Source of the DNA: an uncultured Halomonas sp.
Lineage (GTDB): Bacteria; Pseudomonadota; Gammaproteobacteria; Pseudomonadales; Halomonadaceae
Assembly: GCF_946887195.1 (NCBI RefSeq)
Contig: NZ_CAMPKE010000008.1
Location: 120,499 to 184,498 of the forward strand
Reading direction: 5' to 3'
DNA length: 64,000 nucleotides
Below, in pieces: positions 8,424 through 17,148 of this stretch. A program made the position numbers and the translations under genes. Numbering within the stretch: the first letter of the stretch is position 1; each line of letters begins with the position of its first letter. The notes below the pieces were generated by a model, which had not been told where the DNA came from, ran no database searches, and was given only the letters and a program-made list of their open reading frames with translations.

Positions 8424-9127
8424 GCGCCGCGCCAATCCTGGTCACCGGCGGCGGCCAGCGTCTGGGCTTGCACTGTGCCGAGCGCCTGGTCGACGACGGC
8501 CATTCGGTCATCGTCAGCTATCGCCGTGAGCGGCCAGCGCTCGATGGGCTACGCCGTCGTGGCGTCGTTACGCTTCCTGCGGATTTCTCCAGCGAAGCGG
8601 GCATCGTCGATTTCATCGCCCGGCTCAAGGCCGAAACCGGCTCGCTGCGTGCGATCGTCCATAATGCCAGCGATAAGACCCCCGATACCGATGGCATTGA
8701 TGACGGCATCGCCTTCGAGCGGTTGTTTCGCGTGCATATGCAGGCGCCTTATCTGATCAACCGGCATTGCCGTGAGTTGCTCGATGCCTGCAGCGAGCCG
8801 CAGCGCGACATCGTGCACATGACCGATTTTCTCGTGCAGACGGGTTCACGCCAGCATATGGCCTATGCGGCTACCAAGGCCGGTCTGGATAATCTGACGC
8901 GGTCGTTCGCCGCGCTTTATGCGCCGAGCATTCAGGTCAATGCCATTGCACCGTCGCTGATCATGTTGGACCAGAACGATGAATCCGCCGAGAGGGCCTG
9001 CACCAAGCCGGCGATGCAGATGATTCCCGGCCCGGGTGTCATCTACCAGAGCCTGCGTTATCTGCTCGACAATCGCTATGTCACCGGCACCACCCTGGCG
9101 GTGGATGGCGGCCAGTATCTTCGCTGA
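8420..9127 (+). CDS. folM: Dihydromonapterin/dihydrofolate reductase FolM (SDR family)
   Basis: FolM reduces dihydromonapterin to tetrahydromonapterin and has weak dihydrofolate reductase activity. The protein has 235 residues (E. coli FolM 240). The Rossmann glycine motif VTGGGQRLGLHCA is near the N-terminus. The catalytic YAATKAG segment follows, with Asn in HNAS and an unusual MTDF in place of the common ISS before the Tyr. It overlaps fre by four bases, so it is probably translationally coupled. Confidence 0.85.
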   Translation: MSAAPILVTGGGQRLGLHCAERLVDDGHSVIVSYRRERPALDGLRRRGVVTLPADFSSEAGIVDFIARLKAETGSLRAIVHNASDKTPDTDGIDDGIAFERLFRVHMQAPYLINRHCRELLDACSEPQRDIVHMTDFLVQTGSRQHMAYAATKAGLDNLTRSFAALYAPSIQVNAIAPSLIMLDQNDESAERACTKPAMQMIPGPGVIYQSLRYLLDNRYVTGTTLAVDGGQYLR

Positions 9128-9209
9128 GCGTCGCCGACGCTGCATTGCCCGCCATAACCCGGTAATATGCGTTTCAAGTTCCTTCTTGCGATGACGCGGA
9201 GACGATTCC

Positions 9210-9335
9210 ATGGCTGAGTACGATGCCAACTTCAAGGACGAAAGCGGCTTCATGTCGCTGTTTCTCGGCGTGGTGGTGCTCATCGGCATGAGCCTGCTGC
9301 CGGCGACCATCACCTGGATACGTTACTTCAGCTAG
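9210..9335 (+). CDS. Small single-pass membrane peptide, 41 residues
   Basis: The frame ATG (9210) to TAG (9333-9335) encodes 41 residues. The start MAEYDANFKDESGFM is hydrophilic and acidic. Residues about 16-33 (LFLGVVVLIGMSLLPATI) form one hydrophobic segment, and the end is WIRYFS. A GCGGAGA Shine-Dalgarno lies about 8 bases upstream. I do not recognise the family. The composition, ribosome binding site and codon use look like a real small membrane protein, plausibly a subunit or regulator of a membrane complex, but no function can be assigned. It lies between folM and the DAHP synthase leader. Confidence 0.6.
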   Translation: MAEYDANFKDESGFMSLFLGVVVLIGMSLLPATITWIRYFS

Positions 9336-9370
9336 CGAAAATAGCCGGTCATCGTTGATCGCGGTCGGGT

Positions 9371-9398
9371 TTGCCAAATCGGTTCGACCGTGTAGGAT
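9371..9398 (+). promoter_or_regulatory. Sigma-70-type promoter for the DAHP synthase leader transcript
   Basis: TTGCCA (9371-9376) and TAGGAT (9393-9398) are separated by 16 bases. Transcription would start near 9405, just ahead of the CAGGAG Shine-Dalgarno (9411-9416) of the first leader peptide. Confidence 0.5.
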
Positions 9399-9422
9399 GA
9401 AGACAACATTCAGGAGTCAGCC

Positions 9423-9557
9423 ATGCGCCTCAACCCCTCGCAAGCCCTCACCGATATCGCTCAGCCCATGCTGAACGATGCGCGTGCATTGGTGTGGCGG
9501 GAGTTTGGCTATTGGTATTGGTTTAGCGTCGGTGCGTCGGCGGCCCGGTCGAAATGA
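9423..9557 (+). CDS. Aromatic-rich attenuator leader peptide 1 (44 residues)
   Basis: The ATG at 9423 follows CAGGAG by six bases and the frame ends at TGA 9555-9557. The peptide is unremarkable until residue 25, after which come W25, F28, Y30, W31, Y32, W33 and F34 (core WREFGYWYWFSV). Seven aromatic residues in ten codons is extreme and is the hallmark of a leader peptide that senses charged tRNA. The run ends at 9524, directly before a base-pairing segment at 9528-9536, so a ribosome stalled on these codons would cover it. The downstream gene encodes DAHP synthase, the first enzyme of Phe, Tyr and Trp synthesis. The mixed W/Y/F composition suggests sensing of all three amino acids. Confidence 0.85.
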   Translation: MRLNPSQALTDIAQPMLNDARALVWREFGYWYWFSVGASAARSK

Positions 9558-9640
9558 CCTGAGCCAAGAGGCGCACCCTGACCCAGGGCTGCCTCCACCG
9601 CATATGAAACCCCCGGTCGGCAACCCGATCGGGGGTTTTT
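9528..9640 (+). promoter_or_regulatory. Transcription attenuator with four pairing segments
   Basis: Segment 1 is GTCGGTGCG (9528-9536). Segment 2 is CGCACCCTGACCCAGGG (9572-9588). Segment 3 is AAACCCCCGGTCGG (9607-9620). Segment 4 is CCGATCGGGGGTTT (9625-9638). Pair 1:2 uses GGTGCG:CGCACC plus GTC:GAC with a two-base bulge. Pair 2:3 uses CTGACC:GGTCGG (one G-U) and GGG:CCC around a 2x2 internal loop. Pair 3:4 is a 14-bp terminator stem. Stalling on the aromatic codons would mask segment 1, allow 2:3 to form and prevent termination. The pairings are read by eye; energies were not computed. Confidence 0.75.
9607..9640 (+). terminator. Intrinsic terminator of the attenuator (segments 3:4)
   Basis: A 14-bp stem with a single G-U pair (9607-9620 with 9625-9638) and a CAAC loop runs into five T residues. 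It lies about 200 bases before the DAHP synthase start codon and about 50 bases after leader peptide 1, so it would end transcription before the gene. Confidence 0.85.
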
Positions 9641-9686
9641 CGTTGATAACAGGCGTTCATTTCATAGCGACATGGGAGATTGGAAG

Positions 9687-9851
9687 ATGAGCATTGCGAC
9701 CTTCGCCTACCGCGTTTATTACGATGGCTATCGTGGCGAAGGTTATTGGCGATTTAGCGTCGTTCGGCCAGGGCAAGCCGCCACCGCTGGCCGGGCTCTT
9801 CTCGGTGGTTTGAGACATCTACGATCCCTTGCCAGGAAACGATTGCCATGA
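9687..9851 (+). CDS. Aromatic-rich leader peptide 2, overlapping the DAHP synthase start (54 residues)
   Basis: The ATG at 9687 follows a GGAAG ribosome binding site and the TGA (9849-9851) overlaps the DAHP synthase ATG as ATGA. Residues 6-23 hold F6, Y8, Y11, Y12, Y15, Y20, W21 and F23, dominated by Tyr. The core GYWRFSV resembles GYWYWFSV of leader 1 and suggests duplication. The rest is basic and not aromatic. The frame differs from that of the enzyme, so this is not an N-terminal extension. The overlap implies translational coupling. Hairpins can be drawn after the aromatic codons (CGGCCAG 9765-9771 with CTGGCCG 9787-9793; alternatively CCACCG 9781-9786 with CGGTGG 9803-9808), but no T-run follows, so control here is more likely translational. 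Confidence 0.7.
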   Translation: MSIATFAYRVYYDGYRGEGYWRFSVVRPGQAATAGRALLGGLRHLRSLARKRLP

Positions 9852-10918
9852 ATGCCCACTCCTCAACGCTTGATCCCACCGAGAGCCGCGTCGCTTCGAC
9901 TCCCGGGCAGCCGTTGCCGACGCCGGCGGCGTTACGCACAAGCCTGCCATTGGATGCCGCGCTGCGTAGCCGAATTACCACCCAGCGCCAAGCCGTGCGG
10001 GCGATTCTCGATGGCCGCGACGAGCGCCTGCTGGTGGTCGTCGGCCCCTGCTCCATCCATGATCCCAAGGCGGCGCTGGAATACGCCGAACGCCTGGCCG
10101 AGCTGGCCAGACGTGTCGAGGACCGCTTGCTGCTGGTCATGCGGGTGTATGTCGAGAAACCACGCACCACCGTGGGCTGGAAGGGCCTGGCCTACGATCC
10201 GCACCTGGATGGCAGTGACGACATGGCGCACGGCCTTGCGCTGTCTCGCCAATTGATGCGCGATATCGCGGCACTGGGCCTGCCGGTGGCTACCGAGCTG
10301 TTGCAACCGCTGGCCGCCGCCTACTTCGACGATATCCTGGCCTGGGCGGCAATCGGTGCGCGCACCACCGAATCGCAAATCCATCGCGAACTGGCCAGCG
10401 GCATGGAAGCGGCGGTGGGTTTCAAGAATGGTACCGATGGCGGCATCGACGTCGCCATCGCGGCGATACGTGCGGCGAGTCACCCGCATCGCCACTTGGC
10501 CATCGACCTGGAGGGCCGCCCGATCATGCGTGAGACGCATGGCAACGTGCATACGCATCTGGTGCTGCGCGGTGGCCATAGCCAGCCCAATCACGATGCC
10601 GCCTCGGTACGTGCCAGCCGCAAGGCGCTCAGCGATGCCGGGCTCGCGGCACGGATCATGGTCGATTGCAGCCACGCCAATTCACGCAAGGATCATCGTC
10701 GCCAGGCCGAGGTGCTACTCGATGTACTGGCGCAACGCCTGGCCGGCGATGACAGCCTGATCGGCGTGATGCTCGAAGGCAATCTGTACGAGGGCAAGCA
10801 GCCGCTCAATCCGGCCGCGCTGCGCTACGGTGTCTCGATCACCGACGCCTGCCTGGGCTGGGAGGCCACTGCCGGCCTGCTCGAACGCGCCGCCGAGCGC
10901 CTGCGTGACAGGTCATGA
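9848..10918 (+). CDS. aroF: 3-deoxy-7-phosphoheptulonate (DAHP) synthase, type I
   Basis: DAHP synthase condenses phosphoenolpyruvate and erythrose 4-phosphate, opening the shikimate pathway. The 356 residues match the AroF/G/H family. Visible motifs are VVGPCSIHDPKAA (metal-binding Cys), RVYVEKPRTTVGWKG, GARTTESQIHR and MVDCSHANSRKDH. The feedback specificity (Tyr, Phe or Trp) cannot be read safely, so the symbol aroF is approximate. The start overlaps leader peptide 2. The upstream Tyr/Trp/Phe-rich leaders indicate ribosome-mediated regulation rather than only repressor control. The convergent ppk gene follows. Confidence 0.93.
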   Translation: MNAHSSTLDPTESRVASTPGQPLPTPAALRTSLPLDAALRSRITTQRQAVRAILDGRDERLLVVVGPCSIHDPKAALEYAERLAELARRVEDRLLLVMRVYVEKPRTTVGWKGLAYDPHLDGSDDMAHGLALSRQLMRDIAALGLPVATELLQPLAAAYFDDILAWAAIGARTTESQIHRELASGMEAAVGFKNGTDGGIDVAIAAIRAASHPHRHLAIDLEGRPIMRETHGNVHTHLVLRGGHSQPNHDAASVRASRKALSDAGLAARIMVDCSHANSRKDHRRQAEVLLDVLAQRLAGDDSLIGVMLEGNLYEGKQPLNPAALRYGVSITDACLGWEATAGLLERAAERLRDRS

Positions 10919-10948
10919 AGTTGCGCAACGGGCAATGAAGCTGAGTGG

Positions 10949-13171
10949 TTACGTCTTGGCGGCGTAGGCATAGAGCAGCGTCTCCTGGGCGCTGATCGGT
11001 GACTCGCCGCCGGATTCGAGCTTGGCGTAACTGCCATCCTCGTGCAGCAGCCAACCCTGGCAGTTGTCGACCAGATAGGTTTCCAGGTCCTTACGTACGC
11101 GCTGGATGAGCTTTTTATCGAGGATCGGGAAACAGGTCTCCACGCGGTGGAACATGTTGCGCTCCATGAAGTCAGCGCTCGAGGCCCAGGCCTGGGGTTT
11201 GCCATCGTTGTGGAAATAGAACACCCGGGTGTGTTCCAGGAAGCGGCCGATGATCGAACGTACGCGAATGTTCTCGGAAATGCCCGGCACGCCGGGGCGC
11301 AGGCAGCAGGTACCGCGAATGATCAAATCGCACGTTACGCCGGCGCGTGAGGCCCCGTAGAGCGCACGTATCAGCTTGGGCTCGGTCAGCGCATTGCACT
11401 TGACGATCAGGTGGGCCTTTCGGCCTTTCTCGGCCAGCTTGGCTTCGCGGTCGATCATCGCCACCAGCCGATCATGAAGTGTGAAGGGTGCATGCAGCAG
11501 GATGTCGATGTGACGTTGCTTGCCCATTCCCGAGAGTTGCTGGAAGACCTTGTGCACATCCTCGCAGAGCGTTTCGTTGGCGGTGAGCAGGCTGTAATCG
11601 GTATATTGCCGGGCCGTTCTCGAATGGTAATTGCCGGTGCCCAGGTGCGCATAGTAACGCAGCTCGCCTTTTTCGCGGCGCACGATGTGCAGCATCTTGG
11701 CGTGCGTCTTGTAGGCCATGACGCCGTAGATGACGATCGCGCCGGCCTCCTGCAGGCGCGATGCCAGGGCCAGGTTGTCGGCTTCGTCGAAGCGCGCACG
11801 CAACTCGATAACCACCGTGACCTCCTTGCCATTGCGGGCCGCATCGACCAGCGCGCCGACGATCGGCGAATCGGCGCCGGTGCGATACAACGTCTGTTTG
11901 ATGGCCAATACCTCGGCGTCGCGCGCCGCCTCGCGTAGCAGCTCCTCGATGGGCGTGAATGACTGGAAGGGATGATGAAGCAGAATATCGCCCTGTCGAA
12001 TGGTGTCGAACACGCTGCTCTCGGCCTTGACGTCGCGCGGTAACCCGGGGGTGAATGGCCGGTAACGCAGGTCGGGTCGATCGACATCGCCGAGTACCGC
12101 CATCATCCGTGTCAGGTTGACCGGTCCATGCACGCGATAGAGATCCTGCTCGCCGAGTTCGAACTGCCCGAGCAGGAAGGCGGCCAGATCGGCCGGGCAG
12201 TTATCGGCGACTTCCAGGCGCACGCCATCGCCATAGCGCCGGGCCAGCAGCTCGCCGCGCAATGCCGAAGCCAGGTCCGAGACCGCTTCGGGGTCGACGG
12301 AGAAATCGGCATTGCGGGTCAGTCTGAATTGATAGCAGCCGCGCACCGCCATGCCCGGAAAAACCTCCTGGGCGTGAGCGTGGATCATCGACGACAGGAA
12401 CAGGTAATCGGCATAGTCACAGCCATCCTCGCTGAGTTCGGCCGGCAGCCGGATCAGGCGCGGCAATGAACGTGGCGCCGGCAGAATCGCCAGGCCGCCC
12501 TCGCGGCCGAAGGCGTCCTTGCCCTCCAGCTGGACGATGAAATTGAGGCTCTTGTTGGCCAGCCGGGGGAAGGGGTGCGAAGGATCGAGACCAATCGGGC
12601 TGATCACCGGCATGATCTGCGTCTCGAAATAGTCGCGCACCCAGTCGCGCTGCGCCTCGCTCCATTGGGAGCGCCGGCGAAAGCGAATGCGCTGCGCCTC
12701 GAGCGCGGGGATCAAGGTCTCGTTGAGTACCCGATATTGGCGTTCGACCTGCTCGTGGACGGTGTGCGCGATCTCGGCGAGCACCCGGCGCGGGGCCAGG
12801 CCATCGGCGCCGGTGTCGTCATGGCCGAGCTCCAGTTGGCGCTGCAGGCCAGCGACGCGAATCTCGAAGAACTCGTCGAGATTCGATGAGAAGATCAGCA
12901 GAAACATTAGCCGGTCGAGCAGGGGATGCGAGGCGTCCAGCGCCTGTTCCAGCACGCGGATATTGAACTGCAGGTGCGAGAGTTCGCGGTTGAAATACAG
13001 CGAATCGTCGTCGAGATCCACCTGTGGCGAGGGTGTCGGTTTGGCGTGGATGCCGGTACGGGTCCGGTTGACCCGCAGCGCTGGGCTATCGCTTACGGCG
13101 TCGGCGGCATCGAACGATGATGGCACCTGACTGGCGTCATTCGATGACACGTGGCTGCGTGGCTCTTCCAT
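10949..13171 (-). CDS. ppk: Polyphosphate kinase Ppk1
   Basis: Ppk1 reversibly polymerises the gamma-phosphate of ATP into polyphosphate at the membrane. The protein has 740 residues, longer than E. coli (688) because of a polar N-terminal extension of about 50 residues before SLYFNRELSHLQFN. A phospholipase-D-like C-terminal half carries TQMLHIVRR-like (KTHAKMLHIVRR) and HLGTGNYH segments with the phosphorylated histidines. AGGAA precedes the ATG at 13171. It follows hemB by 45 bp on the same strand, as in pseudomonads, but ppx is separate. Confidence 0.95.
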   Translation of the reverse strand: MEEPRSHVSSNDASQVPSSFDAADAVSDSPALRVNRTRTGIHAKPTPSPQVDLDDDSLYFNRELSHLQFNIRVLEQALDASHPLLDRLMFLLIFSSNLDEFFEIRVAGLQRQLELGHDDTGADGLAPRRVLAEIAHTVHEQVERQYRVLNETLIPALEAQRIRFRRRSQWSEAQRDWVRDYFETQIMPVISPIGLDPSHPFPRLANKSLNFIVQLEGKDAFGREGGLAILPAPRSLPRLIRLPAELSEDGCDYADYLFLSSMIHAHAQEVFPGMAVRGCYQFRLTRNADFSVDPEAVSDLASALRGELLARRYGDGVRLEVADNCPADLAAFLLGQFELGEQDLYRVHGPVNLTRMMAVLGDVDRPDLRYRPFTPGLPRDVKAESSVFDTIRQGDILLHHPFQSFTPIEELLREAARDAEVLAIKQTLYRTGADSPIVGALVDAARNGKEVTVVIELRARFDEADNLALASRLQEAGAIVIYGVMAYKTHAKMLHIVRREKGELRYYAHLGTGNYHSRTARQYTDYSLLTANETLCEDVHKVFQQLSGMGKQRHIDILLHAPFTLHDRLVAMIDREAKLAEKGRKAHLIVKCNALTEPKLIRALYGASRAGVTCDLIIRGTCCLRPGVPGISENIRVRSIIGRFLEHTRVFYFHNDGKPQAWASSADFMERNMFHRVETCFPILDKKLIQRVRKDLETYLVDNCQGWLLHEDGSYAKLESGGESPISAQETLLYAYAAKT

Positions 13172-13216
13172 AGCAAGGTTCCTGCGTTGGCAAGAAGGCG
13201 CACGCAGCCCTTCCGC

Positions 13217-14374
<1,158 letters not shown>

Positions 14375-14434
14375 CTAAAGTGAAAGATTCCGTCAGAGCG
14401 TGCGCACCTGGGCACCTTGCATAAGGAGAATGAC

Positions 14435-15100
14435 ATGAGCAAACAGGTGGCGGTCATCCTGTCCGGTTGCGGTATTCACGATGGCTCGGAAATCCACGAG
14501 ACCGTATTGACGCTGCTGCGGCTCGATCAACGGGGCATCGGCTATCGCTGTTTCGCCCCCGATAGCGACCAACGGCACGTTATCGATCATTTGACCGGCG
14601 AGGAGGCCGAGGGTGAGACGCGCAACATGCTGGTCGAGTCGGCACGCCTGGCCGGCGGGGCGATCGATTCGCTCGAGGCGCTCGATCCCGATGCTTTCGA
14701 TGGCGTCGTAGTGCCCGGCGGGTTCGGGATCACCAAGAACCTGTCGGATTTTGCCGTAGCGGGTGCCGAGATGACGATATTGCCGCTATTGCGCGACAAA
14801 CTGGTGCCGTTTCACGAGGCCGGCAAGCCGATCGGATTGATGTGCTTTGCGCCGGTGCTGGTGCCTCGGCTGCTGGGCGGCGCCATTCCGGTGACCGTGG
14901 GTCAGAACGCCAGTGTCGCCGGTGCCATCAGTAGCATGGGTGGGCTGCACAAGAGCTGCGCCGTCGATGAGGTGGTGGTGGATCGCGAGCATCGGGTAGT
15001 GACGACACCCGCCTACATGCTCGGCGAGCGCATCAGTGAGGTGGCGCAGGGCATTTTCAAGCTCGTCGATAAGCTCGATGAGATGATCGATAGAAGATAA
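14435..15100 (+). CDS. elbB: ElbB-like DJ-1/PfpI family protein (glyoxalase)
   Basis: ElbB belongs to the class I glutamine-amidotransferase-like superfamily. E. coli ElbB has been linked to isoprenoid synthesis and reported to have glyoxalase activity; the physiological role is uncertain. The ATG at 14435 follows an AAGGAG site and gives 221 residues (E. coli 217). The start KQVAVILSGCGIHDGSEI and the nucleophile region PIGLMCFAPVLVP are characteristic. It is monocistronic, divergent from hemB and convergent with tatC. Confidence 0.88.
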   Translation: MSKQVAVILSGCGIHDGSEIHETVLTLLRLDQRGIGYRCFAPDSDQRHVIDHLTGEEAEGETRNMLVESARLAGGAIDSLEALDPDAFDGVVVPGGFGITKNLSDFAVAGAEMTILPLLRDKLVPFHEAGKPIGLMCFAPVLVPRLLGGAIPVTVGQNASVAGAISSMGGLHKSCAVDEVVVDREHRVVTTPAYMLGERISEVAQGIFKLVDKLDEMIDRR

Positions 15101-15190
15101 AAGGTCGCCGCTGCGCGCTGGAAAATGGAAGAGCGGCGCTTGCGCGCCTTGAAGAAAAGAGCGAAAAGCAGAATCTTGCCTTCCGTCTTC

Positions 15191-15979
15191 CTACTCGTCG
15201 CTATCCTCGTCGTCGGCCTTCTTGCGCTGTATCAAGCGACCGAACAGCAGTCCAACTTCATAAAGCATCCACATGGGAACGGCGAGTAGCGTCTGCGAGA
15301 AGACATCGGGGGGAGTCAGCAGCATGCCGATCACGAAGCAGCCGAGCACGATATAAGGGCGTTTAGCGGATAGACTCTCGACGCTGGCGATACCGGTCCA
15401 GATCAGCAGAAAGGTCGCGATGGGAATTTCGAAAGCCACACCGAAGGCGAAGAATAGCTTGAGCACGAAGCTCAAATACTGGCTGATGTCGGTCATCACC
15501 GCGATATCTTCGGGCCCGGTAAATACGAAGAAGCTGAACAATAGCGGGAACACCACGTAATAGGCGAAGGCGGCACCGCCATAAAACAGCAGCACGCTCG
15601 AGCCCAACAACGGCAACGCGAGTTTCTTCTCGTTCTGGTAGAGCCCCGGGGCGATGAATGCCCATAACTGGTGCAATACGAAAGGTACGGCGATGAATAC
15701 CGCGACCACCATGGTCAGTTTGAACGGTGCCAGGAAGGGCGAGGCGACCTCGGTGGCGATCATCTGCGAGCCTTCGGGTAGCAACGCCATCAATGGCTCG
15801 GCGACGAAGGTGTAGATATCGTTGGAGAAGGCGTATAGCCCCACGAAAATGACCAGAATGACGATCACCGAGCGCATCAACCGTGAGCGCAGTTCGATCA
15901 AATGCTCGATCAGCGGTGCCTGCGCCGGCTCTTCGTTTGCGGGCCGCTGGCCGTCTCGCGGGGTGGGACTATCGCTCAT
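15191..15979 (-). CDS. tatC: Twin-arginine translocase subunit TatC
   Basis: TatC is the inner-membrane receptor that recognises the twin-arginine signal and nucleates the Tat translocase. The 262 residues hold six hydrophobic segments. Typical motifs are [13 protein letters not shown] near the N-terminus, the conserved FxxFK-type segment SPFLAPFKL, and PPDVFSQ near the end. The start overlaps the tatB stop (ATGA). It is the last gene of the operon running from ubiE. Confidence 0.97.
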   Translation of the reverse strand: MSDSPTPRDGQRPANEEPAQAPLIEHLIELRSRLMRSVIVILVIFVGLYAFSNDIYTFVAEPLMALLPEGSQMIATEVASPFLAPFKLTMVVAVFIAVPFVLHQLWAFIAPGLYQNEKKLALPLLGSSVLLFYGGAAFAYYVVFPLLFSFFVFTGPEDIAVMTDISQYLSFVLKLFFAFGVAFEIPIATFLLIWTGIASVESLSAKRPYIVLGCFVIGMLLTPPDVFSQTLLAVPMWMLYEVGLLFGRLIQRKKADDEDSDE

Positions 15980-16482
15980 CGTGCTGCGGAATCCTTATCG
16001 GCCGAGGAGGCGCCGGCCTCGACGGTAGGGGAAGTGGCGGTCTTGTCGGCGGGCGAGGTATCGCTCGCGGTCGTGAATGGCTCTACCGGCTCATGCTCGG
16101 CCTGCTGGCGACTGGCAGGCTGGGTCGTGTTGCCATGGTCCGCCGGTTTGCTGAGCGGACCCTTGTCGTCACGCGCGACGCTCCCAGGCGCCGATTCGGA
16201 CTCATCGCTCTGCCGTGACGAGGATTCGACGTAGCTCTCGACATCGCGGCGGGCCTTGTCGAGACCGGCGTCGAGCTTCTTCTGCTGCTCGGCGAGTTTC
16301 TGCCGCAGCTCTTCGGCATCCAGTTGCGCGTTGATCTCACGCTGCATGCCGGAGACGCTGCGCTTGATCTTGCCGATCCACAATCCCGTGGTGCGCGCCG
16401 CCTTGGGCAGCCGCTCGGGGCCGAGCACCAGCAGGCCGACCACGCCGACCAGCAATAGCTCTAGAAAGCCGATGTCGAACAT
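15976..16482 (-). CDS. tatB: Twin-arginine translocase subunit TatB
   Basis: TatB binds with TatC to form the receptor complex for folded exported proteins. The 168 residues start with the membrane helix [20 protein letters not shown] and the GPERLP hinge, followed by an amphipathic helix and a long polar, low-complexity tail rich in Ser, Glu and Asp. Three bases separate it from tatA. Confidence 0.95.
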   Translation of the reverse strand: MFDIGFLELLLVGVVGLLVLGPERLPKAARTTGLWIGKIKRSVSGMQREINAQLDAEELRQKLAEQQKKLDAGLDKARRDVESYVESSSRQSDESESAPGSVARDDKGPLSKPADHGNTTQPASRQQAEHEPVEPFTTASDTSPADKTATSPTVEAGASSADKDSAAR

Positions 16483-16485
16483 GGG

Positions 16486-16746
16486 TTATTTCCGCTCGTC
16501 CCGCTGTTCGGCGCGCTGCTCGGGCTTGACGTCATAGGTCTCGCCGCGCTCTTCATGGCTGACGTGGCGCTGGTTGGTGTCGTCGCTGTCGTTCTTGTCC
16601 TTGCCCTCTTCATGCATGGCCTTCTTGAAGCCCTTGACCGCGCCGCCCAAATCGCCACCGACATTGCGCAGCTTCTTGGTGCCGAAGATCAGGATGATGA
16701 TGCCGAGTACGATCAGCAGTTGCCAGATACTGATGCCACCTAACAT
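16486..16746 (-). CDS. tatA: Twin-arginine translocase subunit TatA
   Basis: TatA oligomerises to form the Tat pathway conduit. The 86 residues consist of a transmembrane segment ([18 protein letters not shown]), the FGTKKLR hinge, an amphipathic helix ([15 protein letters not shown]) and a charged tail. It lies 29 bp after hisE in the same operon. Confidence 0.96.
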   Translation of the reverse strand: MLGGISIWQLLIVLGIIILIFGTKKLRNVGGDLGGAVKGFKKAMHEEGKDKNDSDDTNQRHVSHEERGETYDVKPEQRAEQRDERK

Positions 16747-16775
16747 GGAGCTTCTCCCTTCGGGCCAGGCCCGGA

Positions 16776-17114
16776 TTATTCAGAAGATCGGGCGGCTTTC
16801 TCGTCCAGCCCGGAAATACCGAAACGACGTGCCAACTCGTCGAGCACCGTCTGATGATCGATGCCTAGATGTGACAGCATCACCAGACTATGAAACCACA
16901 GGTCGGCGGTTTCGGCGACCACTGCCTGACGCATTCTTTCGTCGCCCGTCGCGGCATCCTTGGCGGCGAGCAACGTCTCGGTCGCTTCCTCGCCCAGCTT
17001 CTCGAGAATCTTGTTGAGCCCCTTGTGATGCAGCGACGCCACATAGGAGGCTTCGGGGTCGGCATGGCGGCGCTGGTCGAGCACCGTGGCGAGTTGATCG
17101 AGAATATCGCTCAT
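16776..17114 (-). CDS. hisE: Phosphoribosyl-ATP pyrophosphatase HisE
   Basis: HisE hydrolyses phosphoribosyl-ATP to phosphoribosyl-AMP, the second step of histidine synthesis. The 112-residue all-alpha MazG-like protein contains [19 protein letters not shown] and [13 protein letters not shown] with the metal-binding acidic residues. It stands alone: in Pseudomonas hisI lies between ubiB and hisE, but here only 34 bp separate ubiB and hisE. PR-AMP cyclohydrolase must be encoded elsewhere. Confidence 0.95.
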   Translation of the reverse strand: MSDILDQLATVLDQRRHADPEASYVASLHHKGLNKILEKLGEEATETLLAAKDAATGDERMRQAVVAETADLWFHSLVMLSHLGIDHQTVLDELARRFGISGLDEKAARSSE

Positions 17115-17148
17115 CGAAGACAGTCCTGTATAGATACCACTGGTAAGC

